Positions 10,418-20,038 of a stretch of 64,000 nucleotides of DNA are shown here, piece after piece. Origin of the DNA: Mariniblastus sp. (lineage in GTDB: Bacteria; Planctomycetota; Planctomycetia; Pirellulales; Pirellulaceae); NCBI GenBank assembly GCA_028823415.1, contig JAPKBL010000009.1:1-64000 (forward strand), given 5' to 3'. The notes below the pieces were generated by a model. The model had not been told where the DNA came from. It searched no databases and saw nothing but the letters and a program-made list of their open reading frames with translations. Each line of letters opens with the position of its first letter. Within the stretch, counting starts at the first letter, position 1. Made by a program: the position numbers and the translations under genes.

Positions 10418-12763
10418 GTGAAAGTAAAAGTAGAAAAGAAAATTGGCGACAGTGTAATGTCGCTTGAAACCGGCTATCTTGCAAAACAAGCCGCCGCTGC
10501 CGTGCTTATCCAGTACAACGATACCGTTGTACTTTCAACCGCTGCCACTGGCACTCCACGACCGGGAATCGACTTTTTCCCGTTGATGTGTGACTATCGC
10601 GAGAGAACCTGTGCAGCAGGTAAATTCCCCGGTGGATTTATTAAACGGGAAGGCCGACCAACCACGAAAGAAACCCTCACCGCTCGCTTGATCGACCGTC
10701 CCATCCGACCCATGTTTGCACCTGGATTCAAAAACGAAGTCCAATGTCAAAACTTTGTTCTCTCAAGTGATAAACAAACCGACGGTGACGTTCTGGCAAT
10801 GAACGGAACCTCAACCGCCTGTTTCATTTCACCAATGCCGTTTCACGACCCAGTCGCCTCGACGCGTATTGCTCGTGTCGAAGGTGCATTCGTCGCCTTT
10901 CCAACACAAGAGCAGCTCGAGGAAAGCGATCTGGACATCATCATCTCGGCCACAGATTCTGCAGTCACGATGATTGAAGGATTCGCTCGAGAGGTCCCCG
11001 AAGATGAAATGCTCGCCGCGATTGAGTTCGGGCACGAGATCTGCAAACAGGTAATCCTCCTGCAACGTGAACTCTTCGAAAAAGTTGCTCCAGAAAAAGA
11101 TGAATTCGAAGGACCCGAAAGCGATGGACTGCTCGAAAAGATGCTGCCAAAGTATTATGACGATTACAAATCGGCAATCCTGATCGCAGGAAAGCACGAT
11201 CGTGGAGCGGCTAAAAACAAACTAAAAAGCACAATCATTAGTGAAATGATTCCCGACCCGAATGCCGACAACGCCTTCGATTTGGGAGCTGTGAAAACTG
11301 CCATTCACGATCTCGAAGAAAAAGTAATCCGCGATTCAATTCTTAACGGTGTCCGCTCCGACGGCCGTGACGGAAAAACTCTTCGCCCAATTGAATGCCA
11401 CGCCAATGTTATTCCACGAGTTCATGGCTCCGCAATTTTTCAGCGCGGCGAAACTCAGGCCTTGGTCACAATTACACTGGGCACCGGAAGAGACGAACAG
11501 CGTGTCGACGGACTTTTGGATGAGTACTCCAAAAAGTTTATGCTCGATTACAACTTCCCAAGCTTTAGCGTTGGTGAGTGCCGTCCCATCCGTGGGCCGG
11601 GACGTCGTGAAATCGGTCACGGTGCTTTGGCCGAACGGAGTATCAACCCTGTCCTGCCCGATCCGGATGAATTCCCGTACACGATTCGAGTCGTCTCCGA
11701 CATCCTCGAATCAAACGGATCTTCTTCGATGGCAACCGTTTGTGCAACAACACTGGGGCTGATGGCCGCTGGTGTTACGATCAAAAACCCCGTAGCGGGC
11801 ATCTCGGTCGGCATGGTGCAAGAAGGCGATCGCTATGAACTCCTGACCGATATTCTTGGAAGCGAAGATCATTTTGGCGACATGGATTTCAAAGTTGCGG
11901 GAACGCAAAATGGAATCACTGGCATCCAACTCGATCTAAAAATCCGGGGTATTAGCAGTGACATTCTGAAGGAAGCAATGGCGCAGTCACGCGACGCGAG
12001 AATTGACATCCTTCGCACCATGCTCAAAACCCTTTCGCGTCCACAAGAAGAACTTTCCGAGTTTGCACCTCGCTTACTTGTAACCCAGATCGACCCCGAA
12101 AAAATCGGAATGTTAATCGGCCCAGGTGGAAAGAACATCCGCGCGATCCAGGAAACTACACAAACCGTTATCGAAGTTTCGGAAGACGGCCGCGTGACCG
12201 TTGCTGGAACCGACGGAGCACTGGCGGAAGCCGCACTCAAGAAAGTCGAAGCCTGCACAGCAACCGTTCAGGTCGGAAAAATATACGATGGAACGGTTAG
12301 CAGCGTGAAAGACTTTGGAGCCTTCGTTGAGATTTTACCGGGACGAGATGGCCTCTGTCACATCAGTGAACTCTCCGGCGGATTTATCGACAAGGTCGAC
12401 GACATCTGTCACGTCGGTGATGAAATGAAAGTGCTCGTCATTGACGTCGACGGAAACGATCGCGTTAAACTAAGTCGCCGTCAAGCACTTGAAGAACTTG
12501 GCCTCGAAGACGAATTTGCAGCGGCAACAGCAGATGCCCCTGCCGGTTCCGGTGACCGTGAAGATCGACCAGCCCGCAGCGAAAGCAGTGGCGGTGATCG
12601 AGGCGGACGCAGTGGCGGTGGTCGCGGACGAAGCGGCGGCGGCGGCGGCGGTGGCGGACGAAGCGGCGGAGGCGGTGGCGGACGAAGTGGCGGTGGCGGT
12701 GGCGGACGAAGCGGCGGCGGTGGCAGCCGAGGCGGAAGCGGCGGAGGTCGCGATAGCCGCTAG
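10418..12763 (+). CDS. pnp: Polyribonucleotide nucleotidyltransferase (PNPase) with Gly/Arg/Ser-rich C-terminal tail
   Basis: FFPLMCDYRERTCAAGKFPGGFIKREGRPT, GPGRREIGHGALAER, KH domain IGPGGKNIRAIQE, S1 domain GTVSSVKDFGAFVEILPGRDGLCHISEL. GTG start. Confidence 0.97.
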   Translation: MKVKVEKKIGDSVMSLETGYLAKQAAAAVLIQYNDTVVLSTAATGTPRPGIDFFPLMCDYRERTCAAGKFPGGFIKREGRPTTKETLTARLIDRPIRPMFAPGFKNEVQCQNFVLSSDKQTDGDVLAMNGTSTACFISPMPFHDPVASTRIARVEGAFVAFPTQEQLEESDLDIIISATDSAVTMIEGFAREVPEDEMLAAIEFGHEICKQVILLQRELFEKVAPEKDEFEGPESDGLLEKMLPKYYDDYKSAILIAGKHDRGAAKNKLKSTIISEMIPDPNADNAFDLGAVKTAIHDLEEKVIRDSILNGVRSDGRDGKTLRPIECHANVIPRVHGSAIFQRGETQALVTITLGTGRDEQRVDGLLDEYSKKFMLDYNFPSFSVGECRPIRGPGRREIGHGALAERSINPVLPDPDEFPYTIRVVSDILESNGSSSMATVCATTLGLMAAGVTIKNPVAGISVGMVQEGDRYELLTDILGSEDHFGDMDFKVAGTQNGITGIQLDLKIRGISSDILKEAMAQSRDARIDILRTMLKTLSRPQEELSEFAPRLLVTQIDPEKIGMLIGPGGKNIRAIQETTQTVIEVSEDGRVTVAGTDGALAEAALKKVEACTATVQVGKIYDGTVSSVKDFGAFVEILPGRDGLCHISELSGGFIDKVDDICHVGDEMKVLVIDVDGNDRVKLSRRQALEELGLEDEFAAATADAPAGSGDREDRPARSESSGGDRGGRSGGGRGRSGGGGGGGGRSGGGGGGRSGGGGGGRSGGGGSRGGSGGGRDSR

Positions 12764-12860
12764 AGAGTTGCCGTGAAATAACGCAGCGGAGACAGTCATT
12801 GAAGGTAATGAAAACACTGTTTTGATCGCTGTATTGATCGAAGACGATCCATTAGAATTG

Positions 12861-12893
12861 CTCGAAAACCAGTTTTGGTTTTCGAGTTTTTTT
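12861..12893 (+). terminator. Rho-independent terminator downstream of pnp
   Basis: CTCGAAAACCA-gttt-TGGTTTTCGAG-TTTTTTT. Confidence 0.92.
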
Positions 12894-13031
12894 ATTCCTT
12901 TGATTGAATAAATCTGATTTGAATTGAAGCCGCCGGCGCGCCGAACGTTTGCAAATCTGAGGGAATTATCGAGTACACTATCCACTGCGCACGCTGCCTG
13001 AAACAACCTCTTTCAACGGCATGGTAATAAC

Positions 13032-13739
13032 ATGGAACCCATCGACGAATTGAGAAAACGATACAACGAGTTGGCCAAACTCGCTGGCTCGCTGGCTCAT
13101 GAAATCAAAAATCCTCTCTCGATCATCGTCATGAACATGGAGTTACTTCATGAAGACCTCGAGGCCATGACCCATCCGGAGTCCCAGCGAGCCGTAAAAC
13201 GTACCGAAACCGTCATTCAGCAATGCCAGCGACTGGAAACACTGCTCAACGATTTTCTTCGATTCACAAAACTTAGCAGCCTCGAATTGAAGCCCGGCAG
13301 TCTAAATAACCAGATGGATCAGGTTCTCGACTTTTTTGAAACACAAGCTGCAAAGCAGGGAGTCGAGATCATTCGTTATCTCGACGCAGAGCTTCCAAGC
13401 ATTAACCTCGACCCTCAAACACTTCAGGCGGCGCTGGTTAATTTAGTTAAAAATGCAATGGAAGCGATGCCCAAGGGTGGTCAATTGGTTGTGCGCACCC
13501 GCACAACTCGCAAGGGTGTAGCCCTTGACCTCATCGATACCGGTTGCGGCATGGAGGCTTCTGCACTGATTCATATGTTTCAAGAATTTTATACTTCCAA
13601 AGATGGTGGCACCGGACTCGGGCTACCCACCGCGAAAAAAATTATCGAAGCCCACGATGCAAGAATCAACGTTCAATCGGAAGTCGACCAAGGCACACAA
13701 TTCACAATTGAATTCCCAATATTCAAAACAATCGGTTAA
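13032..13739 (+). CDS. Sensor histidine kinase (HisKA + HATPase) lacking an obvious sensor domain
   Basis: LAGSLAHEIKNPLSII H-box, LVNLVKNAMEAMPKGG N-box, DTGCGM, GGTGLGLPTAKKIIEAH. Confidence 0.92.
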   Translation: MEPIDELRKRYNELAKLAGSLAHEIKNPLSIIVMNMELLHEDLEAMTHPESQRAVKRTETVIQQCQRLETLLNDFLRFTKLSSLELKPGSLNNQMDQVLDFFETQAAKQGVEIIRYLDAELPSINLDPQTLQAALVNLVKNAMEAMPKGGQLVVRTRTTRKGVALDLIDTGCGMEASALIHMFQEFYTSKDGGTGLGLPTAKKIIEAHDARINVQSEVDQGTQFTIEFPIFKTIG

Positions 13740-13820
13740 ACAAAACTACAGCCCGAATCCTTTCAACGGCACGCGTTCGGCCCAACATTTTTACTCAACA
13801 TCTCGCGCTTAGAAATTGCA

Positions 13821-14759
13821 ATGAAGTTAATTCGCAGTCTAACGGAATTCCCCGATTCGCTTCGAGGCGGTGCGCTCACCATCGGAAACTTTGACGGGGT
13901 ACACCGAGGGCATCAAGTTATCATAGACCAGCTGAAACGGTTCGCTTCCCGAGATGGTGGGGCCGCCATCGTTTTTACGTTCGACCCACACCCCGTACGG
14001 ATTCTTCGGCCCAAAGAAACACCTCCACCATTGACATGGACCAATCGAAAGGCGGATCTTTTGGCAGACTTAGGTGTCGATGCCGTCATCGCCTATCCGA
14101 CCGATCGAGCGCTCTTGGAATTAAGTTATCGCGATTTCTTTCACCGCATCGTCGTAGAAAAAATGTCCGCCAGCGCTATGGTCGAAGGGCCAAATTTTTA
14201 TTTTGGTCGAGGACGCGAAGGAACCGTCGCTCAACTCAGCGAATTGTGCCGAGAATCGTCGATTGAACTGCAAATTGTGGAACCCAAACTTGAGAATTCA
14301 GATTCCTTCATCTCCAGCAGTCGAATCCGGGACTTAATTCGAGTCGGGGACGTCGACCAAGCGAGGCTGCTGCTGACGCGACCCTATCGTATTCGCGGCA
14401 TGGTGACCCATGGGGCTGCGCGAGGTACGAAAATTGGATTCCCAACAGCCAATCTCGATGCCATCGACACGCTGATCCCCGCCAAAGGCGTGTATGCGGG
14501 GAGAACCTACGTCGGCGGAAGATCGCACTGGTCTGCAATTCACATTGGCCCCAATCCCACCTTTGGCGAACACGTTCCCAAAGTCGAATCCCATCTCCTG
14601 AATTTTGAGGGGTCGATTTATGGCGAGGCAATCGAGGTTGATTTTATTAGTCGACTACGAGATATTCGGCAATTCGAAAATCCGCGCCAGCTTACTGACC
14701 AACTAGAATTAGACGTGCAGTCCACACGTGCCATTGCGAGAACACACTCAGACCCATAA
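13821..14759 (+). CDS. ribF: Bifunctional riboflavin kinase/FAD synthetase
   Basis: LTIGNFDGVHRGHQ, FTFDPHPVRIL, ISSSRIRDLIRVGDVDQARLLLTRPYRIRGMVTHGAARGTKIGFPTANL. Confidence 0.95.
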   Translation: MKLIRSLTEFPDSLRGGALTIGNFDGVHRGHQVIIDQLKRFASRDGGAAIVFTFDPHPVRILRPKETPPPLTWTNRKADLLADLGVDAVIAYPTDRALLELSYRDFFHRIVVEKMSASAMVEGPNFYFGRGREGTVAQLSELCRESSIELQIVEPKLENSDSFISSSRIRDLIRVGDVDQARLLLTRPYRIRGMVTHGAARGTKIGFPTANLDAIDTLIPAKGVYAGRTYVGGRSHWSAIHIGPNPTFGEHVPKVESHLLNFEGSIYGEAIEVDFISRLRDIRQFENPRQLTDQLELDVQSTRAIARTHSDP

Positions 14760-14831
14760 TTGACATTGACCGGCAAAGCCGGCTTCTTGCACAAGTCGAT
14801 CTGCTACGTCCAAAAAAATTTTTGAAAGTAA

Positions 14832-15848
14832 ATGAGAATGAACGTCGACTGGCCCCGATTCCGTGAAGTCATTAACGCGGCAAATAACATTGTTTTAACC
14901 AGCCACATTCGTCCTGACTGCGACGCGCTCGGTAGTTGCCTCGGCATGGCGGGCATCCTCGAGGCGTTGGGGAAACAGGTTCGAATTGTTTGTGGCCAGC
15001 CAGTACCTGATAATTTAAAATTCATCGATCCCGAGAATAGAATTCTCTGCATTGACGAAGACATCCAAGCGAAAGATTTTGAAGATGCGGATCTGCATAT
15101 TATCCTCGACACCAGTGCCTGGATTCAACTTGGCCCGATGGCAGATGTCATCAAGAACTCTACTTACAAAAAGATCATTTTCGACCACCACGTTGGTGAA
15201 GACGACATCGATGCAGAGTTGTTTAAAAACACGACAGCTGAAGCGGTTGGACGCATGTGCGTGGACGCAGCCGAATGCCTTGGCGTCCAGTTGACTCCGG
15301 CAATTTCAACTCCACTCTTCGCAGCCATCGCCACCGATACCGGCTGGTTTCGTTTCAATTCAGTCAAAGAAATCACTTATCAGACTGCAGCAAAACTGCT
15401 CGCCGGCGGCGCGATCCCTGCCGATATCTACCAGGATCTTTATGAAAGAGAAACAGCGGGAAGAGTCCGCTTGCGCGGAACTGTCCTTTCGAGAATTCAA
15501 ACCGAGATAAATGGCAAACTTGCCCACACCTTCATTCTCCCTGAAGATTACGAAAAAACAGGAGCGCTGCCCACTGACACCGAAGACTTAATCAACCTCG
15601 CCCTTGAAATTGACGGAACGGCATTCGCGGTCATCATCGTTGGGCAAACATCAGGCGGCTACAAAATGAGCTTTCGAAGTCGTTGTGAATCGGCCGCTAA
15701 TGTTATTGCCTCAGAATTCGGGGGCGGCGGCCATCAGGCGGCGGCAGGCGCTTTCATTGACAACAACGATTTCGAAACAGTGCAATCGCAGGTGTTGAAA
15801 CACGTCCGCTCGGTATTAAAGGCCGAATACGCCATGGATGCCGAATAA
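14832..15848 (+). CDS. DHH-family phosphoesterase (NrnA-like oligoribonuclease/PAP phosphatase)
   Basis: TSHIRPDCDALGS, IIFDHHVGEDDI, ATDTGWFRF, FGGGGHQAAAGAFI. Confidence 0.9.
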   Translation: MRMNVDWPRFREVINAANNIVLTSHIRPDCDALGSCLGMAGILEALGKQVRIVCGQPVPDNLKFIDPENRILCIDEDIQAKDFEDADLHIILDTSAWIQLGPMADVIKNSTYKKIIFDHHVGEDDIDAELFKNTTAEAVGRMCVDAAECLGVQLTPAISTPLFAAIATDTGWFRFNSVKEITYQTAAKLLAGGAIPADIYQDLYERETAGRVRLRGTVLSRIQTEINGKLAHTFILPEDYEKTGALPTDTEDLINLALEIDGTAFAVIIVGQTSGGYKMSFRSRCESAANVIASEFGGGGHQAAAGAFIDNNDFETVQSQVLKHVRSVLKAEYAMDAE

Positions 15849-16027
15849 TGACTGAGAATCGCGGGGTTCTCAATACGAACACCGAGATTTCGCGTCTCCC
15901 TTAACAGCCTGAGCCAACCTCGTTGATCTTGGTGAGAAATCTTTTTTCCCTTTTTCACTAAACCTTTCAGCCTCGCGACGCACTCATCTAATAACCATCC
16001 AGCGGTCCTCTAATCAGGCGTTATCAA

Positions 16028-16672
16028 TTGAGTGCAGACCCAAGCATTCGGCTTTGGAAATCCGCCCGCGATGGTGATCGCGAATCACTGGAGTTGCTGT
16101 TGCGCCAACATCAAGATTTAGTCTATCGCTTTTGCCGAGCTCGGCTGCCCAACGAAAATCGCGCTATCGATGCGACGCGCGTCTGTACCTTCATGATGGA
16201 TCACGGACAAAGCAATCGCTACTTTGATTTTATTCCTGAATGTACAGGAACGTGGCACGCACTCTCTCATTATCGAGACATTTCAGGTCGCACCGAAGAC
16301 GATGATGGAAAAATATCATGGGACACGATGGAATTGAAACGAAACATGTACAATCGGGTCACCCAGTGGCATCACGAGCAATTCGCCTACTTAATTAGTC
16401 GACTTAACAACCTCCACGAACCCACCGGGCAGACGTTGCTACAAAACATCACACTTTGCTACGGATCGAGCTTGTCTGATGGCCACGCTCATGGGGAGCG
16501 TGACCTGCCATTGATTATCGCAGGAGGTGGCGGGGGAGCATTTAAAGGTGGACAGTACTTGAAATGCCGCCGCCCCACATCGATGTCTAAACTTCACCTG
16601 ACCCTGATGGAAACCATGGGGATTGAGTTAAGCGAATTCGGCGGGGAAGAAACACCACTGAAACTTGGCTGA
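16028..16672 (+). CDS. Chimeric ORF: truncated ECF sigma-70 region 2 fused in frame to DUF1552 C-terminal segment
   Basis: N-term RLWKSARDGDRESLELLLRQHQDLVYRFCRARLPNENRAIDATR (sigma-like) then VCTFMMDHGQSNRYFDFIPECTGTWHALSHYRD...QFAYLISRLNNL...LPLIIAGGGGGAFKGGQYLKC (DUF1552-like); apparent junction about 16180/16181. TTG start; may be a decaying chimera. Confidence 0.6.
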   Translation: MSADPSIRLWKSARDGDRESLELLLRQHQDLVYRFCRARLPNENRAIDATRVCTFMMDHGQSNRYFDFIPECTGTWHALSHYRDISGRTEDDDGKISWDTMELKRNMYNRVTQWHHEQFAYLISRLNNLHEPTGQTLLQNITLCYGSSLSDGHAHGERDLPLIIAGGGGGAFKGGQYLKCRRPTSMSKLHLTLMETMGIELSEFGGEETPLKLG

Positions 16673-16717
16673 CTCGCCATCCCTCTCAAGCACTGGTGCC
16701 CGCATGGATAATATGAG

Positions 16718-16754
16718 CCGACAACCTAATAATCAACGTTGTCGGTCCGACAAT
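16718..16754. promoter_or_regulatory. Candidate operator: three CCGACAA half-sites upstream of the ABC transporter
   Basis: CCGACAAC (16718-16725), GTTGTCGG (16738-16745), CCGACAAT (16747-16754); the last two form the palindrome TTGTCGG-T-CCGACAA. Confidence 0.45.
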
Positions 16755-16811
16755 ATTAACGGTTCTTCTGATACACTAGGGGTTTCGTCGCCACTCCCAT
16801 CAGAATCATAA

Positions 16812-17756
16812 ATGAATCACGCGATCCGCTGCAGCGATTTAGTAAAAACCTACCCTGGGAAACCTCCCGTCAAAGCGGTTCAAGGGATTAACTTTTCAGT
16901 CGAGGTGGGTGAATGCTATGGAGTACTCGGCCCCAATGGGGCCGGAAAAACTACGACGATTGAAATTCTCGAAGGACTACTCACCGCTACCTCGGGAACC
17001 GCTGAGGTCCTTTCAATGGATTGGAGAAACAACGCGACGGCCATCCGAGAACGAATTGGTGTTTCACTTCAAGAAACCCAACTGAGTGAGCGTCTGAGTG
17101 TCGGAGAGACACTCTCACTTTTCCGAAGTTTTTATCATTCCGGCATCTCTCCTGCCGAGGCCATGGCAAGAGTCTCTCTTCAGGAAAAAGAAAACGCTTG
17201 GATCAAAACGCTTTCGGGCGGACAGAAACAGCGCCTCGCGGTCGCGACGGCACTCGTGGGTGACCCCGAACTGGTTTTTCTCGATGAACCGACCACGGGT
17301 CTCGATCCATCAAGCAGGAGGGAGCTCTGGGAGATCATTGAAAATTTCAAAGCCGATGGAAAAACGGTTTTAATCACCACCCATTACATGGAAGAAGCGG
17401 AACGTCTGTGCGATCGAGTCGCAATCTTCGACGCCGGAAAAATCATCGCTGAGGGAACCCCACAGGAGTTGATTCGGTCCATCGGCGCCGAACACGTGAT
17501 CGAATTTTCGATAGAACAAAACAACATTACACTCGACCTTTCTTTGCTTCAATCGCTGCCAACGGTAGATCGTGTGGATCACGAACACGCAAATTATCAC
17601 ATCACCGCAGCCGAACCTCACATCGTCTTACCCGCATTGATTAGCTCTCTGGCAAAGCAACAAATCTCCCTCGCCAGTTTATCAACGCGGCACGCAAGCC
17701 TAGAAGACGTCTTCGTTAACTTAACCGGGCGGCAACTCATTCAACGCGACGATTGA
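16812..17756 (+). CDS. ABC transporter ATP-binding protein
   Basis: GPNGAGKTTTIEILEG, LSGGQKQRLAVATALVGDPELVFLDEPTTGLDP. Confidence 0.95.
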   Translation: MNHAIRCSDLVKTYPGKPPVKAVQGINFSVEVGECYGVLGPNGAGKTTTIEILEGLLTATSGTAEVLSMDWRNNATAIRERIGVSLQETQLSERLSVGETLSLFRSFYHSGISPAEAMARVSLQEKENAWIKTLSGGQKQRLAVATALVGDPELVFLDEPTTGLDPSSRRELWEIIENFKADGKTVLITTHYMEEAERLCDRVAIFDAGKIIAEGTPQELIRSIGAEHVIEFSIEQNNITLDLSLLQSLPTVDRVDHEHANYHITAAEPHIVLPALISSLAKQQISLASLSTRHASLEDVFVNLTGRQLIQRDD

Positions 17757-17853
17757 AACCCTTGATGGAATAAACTTAGTGATTCCCAGTTAGTAAATTG
17801 TCAGCTTTGAAAAATTTAAAACGACCCTCTTTTATAAAAATTGAAAACGGCAC

Positions 17854-18903
17854 ATGAAGTTCTCCCATCCGATTCTTGCAATTACGACCGCCCGATTACG
17901 AGAGTTTGTACGTCGACCGGAAGCGGTATTTTGGGTTTATTTTTTCCCCGTCTTGATGGTGGTCGTGCTCGGCGTTGCCTTTCGAAATAAACCGGTTGAA
18001 GTGTTCCAAGTCGACATCGTCACTGGACCAAAATCAGAAATGATGTCAGCCTGGATTGAGAGTGACGGCCAACTGAAAGCCTCCATTGTCTCTCGTGAGG
18101 AGGCAGTCGAACGGCTTCGATTAAGTAAGACAACACTGATGATAACTGCGATTGATGGGCAAATTGAAAACATCGAATATCAGTATGACCCCGTGCGACC
18201 GGGAAGCGTGGCGTCAAGAAATCTAGTTGATCAGCGACTGCAAACCGCGCTTGGGCGGCAGGACGTGATTGAATCCAATGATGTCACCTTTAGTGAACCT
18301 GGAAATAGCTATGTCGATTTCCTGGTGCCGGGGTTGTTGGCAATGGGACTGATGGGAGGGGGACTTTGGGGAGTAGGTTATGCAATCGTTGACATGCGGA
18401 TTCGCAAACTCTTAAAGCGACTGATGGCAACCCCAATGCGGAGAACTCATTTCCTGATTGCTATGATGACCAGCCGGCTTGTATTCATGATCCCTCAAAT
18501 CATCCTCTTAATCGTTTTTTCGTACTTTTTGTTCGGTGTCAAAGTTCATGGAAACTGGTTCTCAATTTTACTTATCATCATTCTCGGTGCCATTGAGTTT
18601 GCGGCGATTGGGTTACTCGTAGCCTCCCGGGCCAACACGATGGAAACAGCGTCGGGCCTGATGAATCTGGTCATGCTACCCATGTGGACGCTCAGCGGAA
18701 TCTTTTTTTCTTATGAGCGATTCCCGGAGATCGTTCAACCGGCAATTAAATTATTACCGTTGACTCCGGTGATCGATGCCCTGCGGGCGCTGATGATGGA
18801 TGGCAAACCGATTGCGACACTCTTTGGTGAGATTGCCGTAATCGGAGCCTGGAGCGTAATCCCGTTTGTGATCGCACTTGCCATTTTTCGGTGGAACGAT
18901 TAA
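17854..18903 (+). CDS. ABC-2 type transporter permease
   Basis: PEAVFWVYFFPVLMVVVLG, multiple TM segments, adjacent to the ATPase. Confidence 0.9.
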   Translation: MKFSHPILAITTARLREFVRRPEAVFWVYFFPVLMVVVLGVAFRNKPVEVFQVDIVTGPKSEMMSAWIESDGQLKASIVSREEAVERLRLSKTTLMITAIDGQIENIEYQYDPVRPGSVASRNLVDQRLQTALGRQDVIESNDVTFSEPGNSYVDFLVPGLLAMGLMGGGLWGVGYAIVDMRIRKLLKRLMATPMRRTHFLIAMMTSRLVFMIPQIILLIVFSYFLFGVKVHGNWFSILLIIILGAIEFAAIGLLVASRANTMETASGLMNLVMLPMWTLSGIFFSYERFPEIVQPAIKLLPLTPVIDALRALMMDGKPIATLFGEIAVIGAWSVIPFVIALAIFRWND

Positions 18904-18919
18904 TCCCCACGGCTTTGAA

Positions 18920-19645
18920 CTAGCGATTTGAGCCTTGACGCGCAGTTGACGAGGCCGTGTCCTGATGTGGTTCGAGAGGTTGGCGTTGAAATGAACCATC
19001 GGCAATGCTCCAAATCAATGCCCAATGCGTTCCCAAACCTGCGAGAACGAACAGATGGAACGTCTCGTGAGATCCCCAAACACCCGGTATTGGTTGCGGC
19101 CAACCAAAGGTATTCATTAGCGCGCCGACGGTATAACAAACACCCCCGATCACAACTGGCCCAACGCCGCGCCAGCGATATTCTTTCCACAAGAGAAAAG
19201 CGGAGAGCGCTCCAATCCAGCCCATCAGTAGAAATATTCCATCGCCGACATATCCCGGAATGCTCTGGAAAAACACACATCGCAAGACAGCGCCAACCAC
19301 TGAAATTGTCCACAACACACCGATGATCGCCCAACGCTTCCAGCCCGTAAACAAAATGCCATGCAAAACAGTGAAGGTACTGGCGATCAGAACAAAAATA
19401 GCGGCAATATCTAACCGGAGCATTAATTCACGGGCGGGCGTTCCCACGGCCATCATATGAAAGACTGAACTGATCGTGAGTAGCAACAAGCTTGAGAAAG
19501 CAAATTGCAGCGTAAATAAGAACGTTGACCATGAGCGGCGCGCACTCATCACCATCGGAATTGAGAGAAAAAAAACAACAACTAATCCAATGAGATGAGT
19601 CAAACTGCTCATCGGATCGGAGCCTTGTATGTATAACGCTTCCAT
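18920..19645 (-). CDS. Hemolysin III (YqfA/PAQR)-family membrane protein
   Basis: SSVFHM...LRLDIAAIFVLIASTFTVLHG, GSHETFHLFVLAGLGTHW; multiple TM. Confidence 0.8.
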   Translation of the reverse strand: MEALYIQGSDPMSSLTHLIGLVVVFFLSIPMVMSARRSWSTFLFTLQFAFSSLLLLTISSVFHMMAVGTPARELMLRLDIAAIFVLIASTFTVLHGILFTGWKRWAIIGVLWTISVVGAVLRCVFFQSIPGYVGDGIFLLMGWIGALSAFLLWKEYRWRGVGPVVIGGVCYTVGALMNTFGWPQPIPGVWGSHETFHLFVLAGLGTHWALIWSIADGSFQRQPLEPHQDTASSTARQGSNR

Positions 19646-20038
19646 GACTTCAAGTAATTTGGGGGGATCTCAAAACGCGGGGCATCACAAAACACAACGC
19701 CAAGGGGCCATTCTAACAGGATTGCTAAAATTTTCCCCTGTGAGAATCTCTCGCGGCCGGAGATTTTTGGAAATTGCCGCCACCTGATCACGGAATCCCA
19801 CATCCGAACAAAAACCTGTAATTAAAGGGGTTTTTCAACAACATCACCTCCCGCAATTCCCCCTCCCAGACGTTCTTTGCCCGCCCACACTCACGCCAAC
19901 TCCATCTAACCTATCGGCAAAACAAAATTCAGGTTGTTTAGTAAAATAGATTCCAGCACGCACATTCAAATTTGTTTGATATAATTTGGAATTAGATAAC
20001 ATCGGTGACGAGTTTTTGAACATTAAAAACCGGAGCCA

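Noticed and set aside
12489-12776. Alanine/valine-rich ORF overlapping the 3' end of pnp
   Set aside because: It is the alternate frame of the GGC-rich tail repeat; pnp in the other frame is clearly the real gene.
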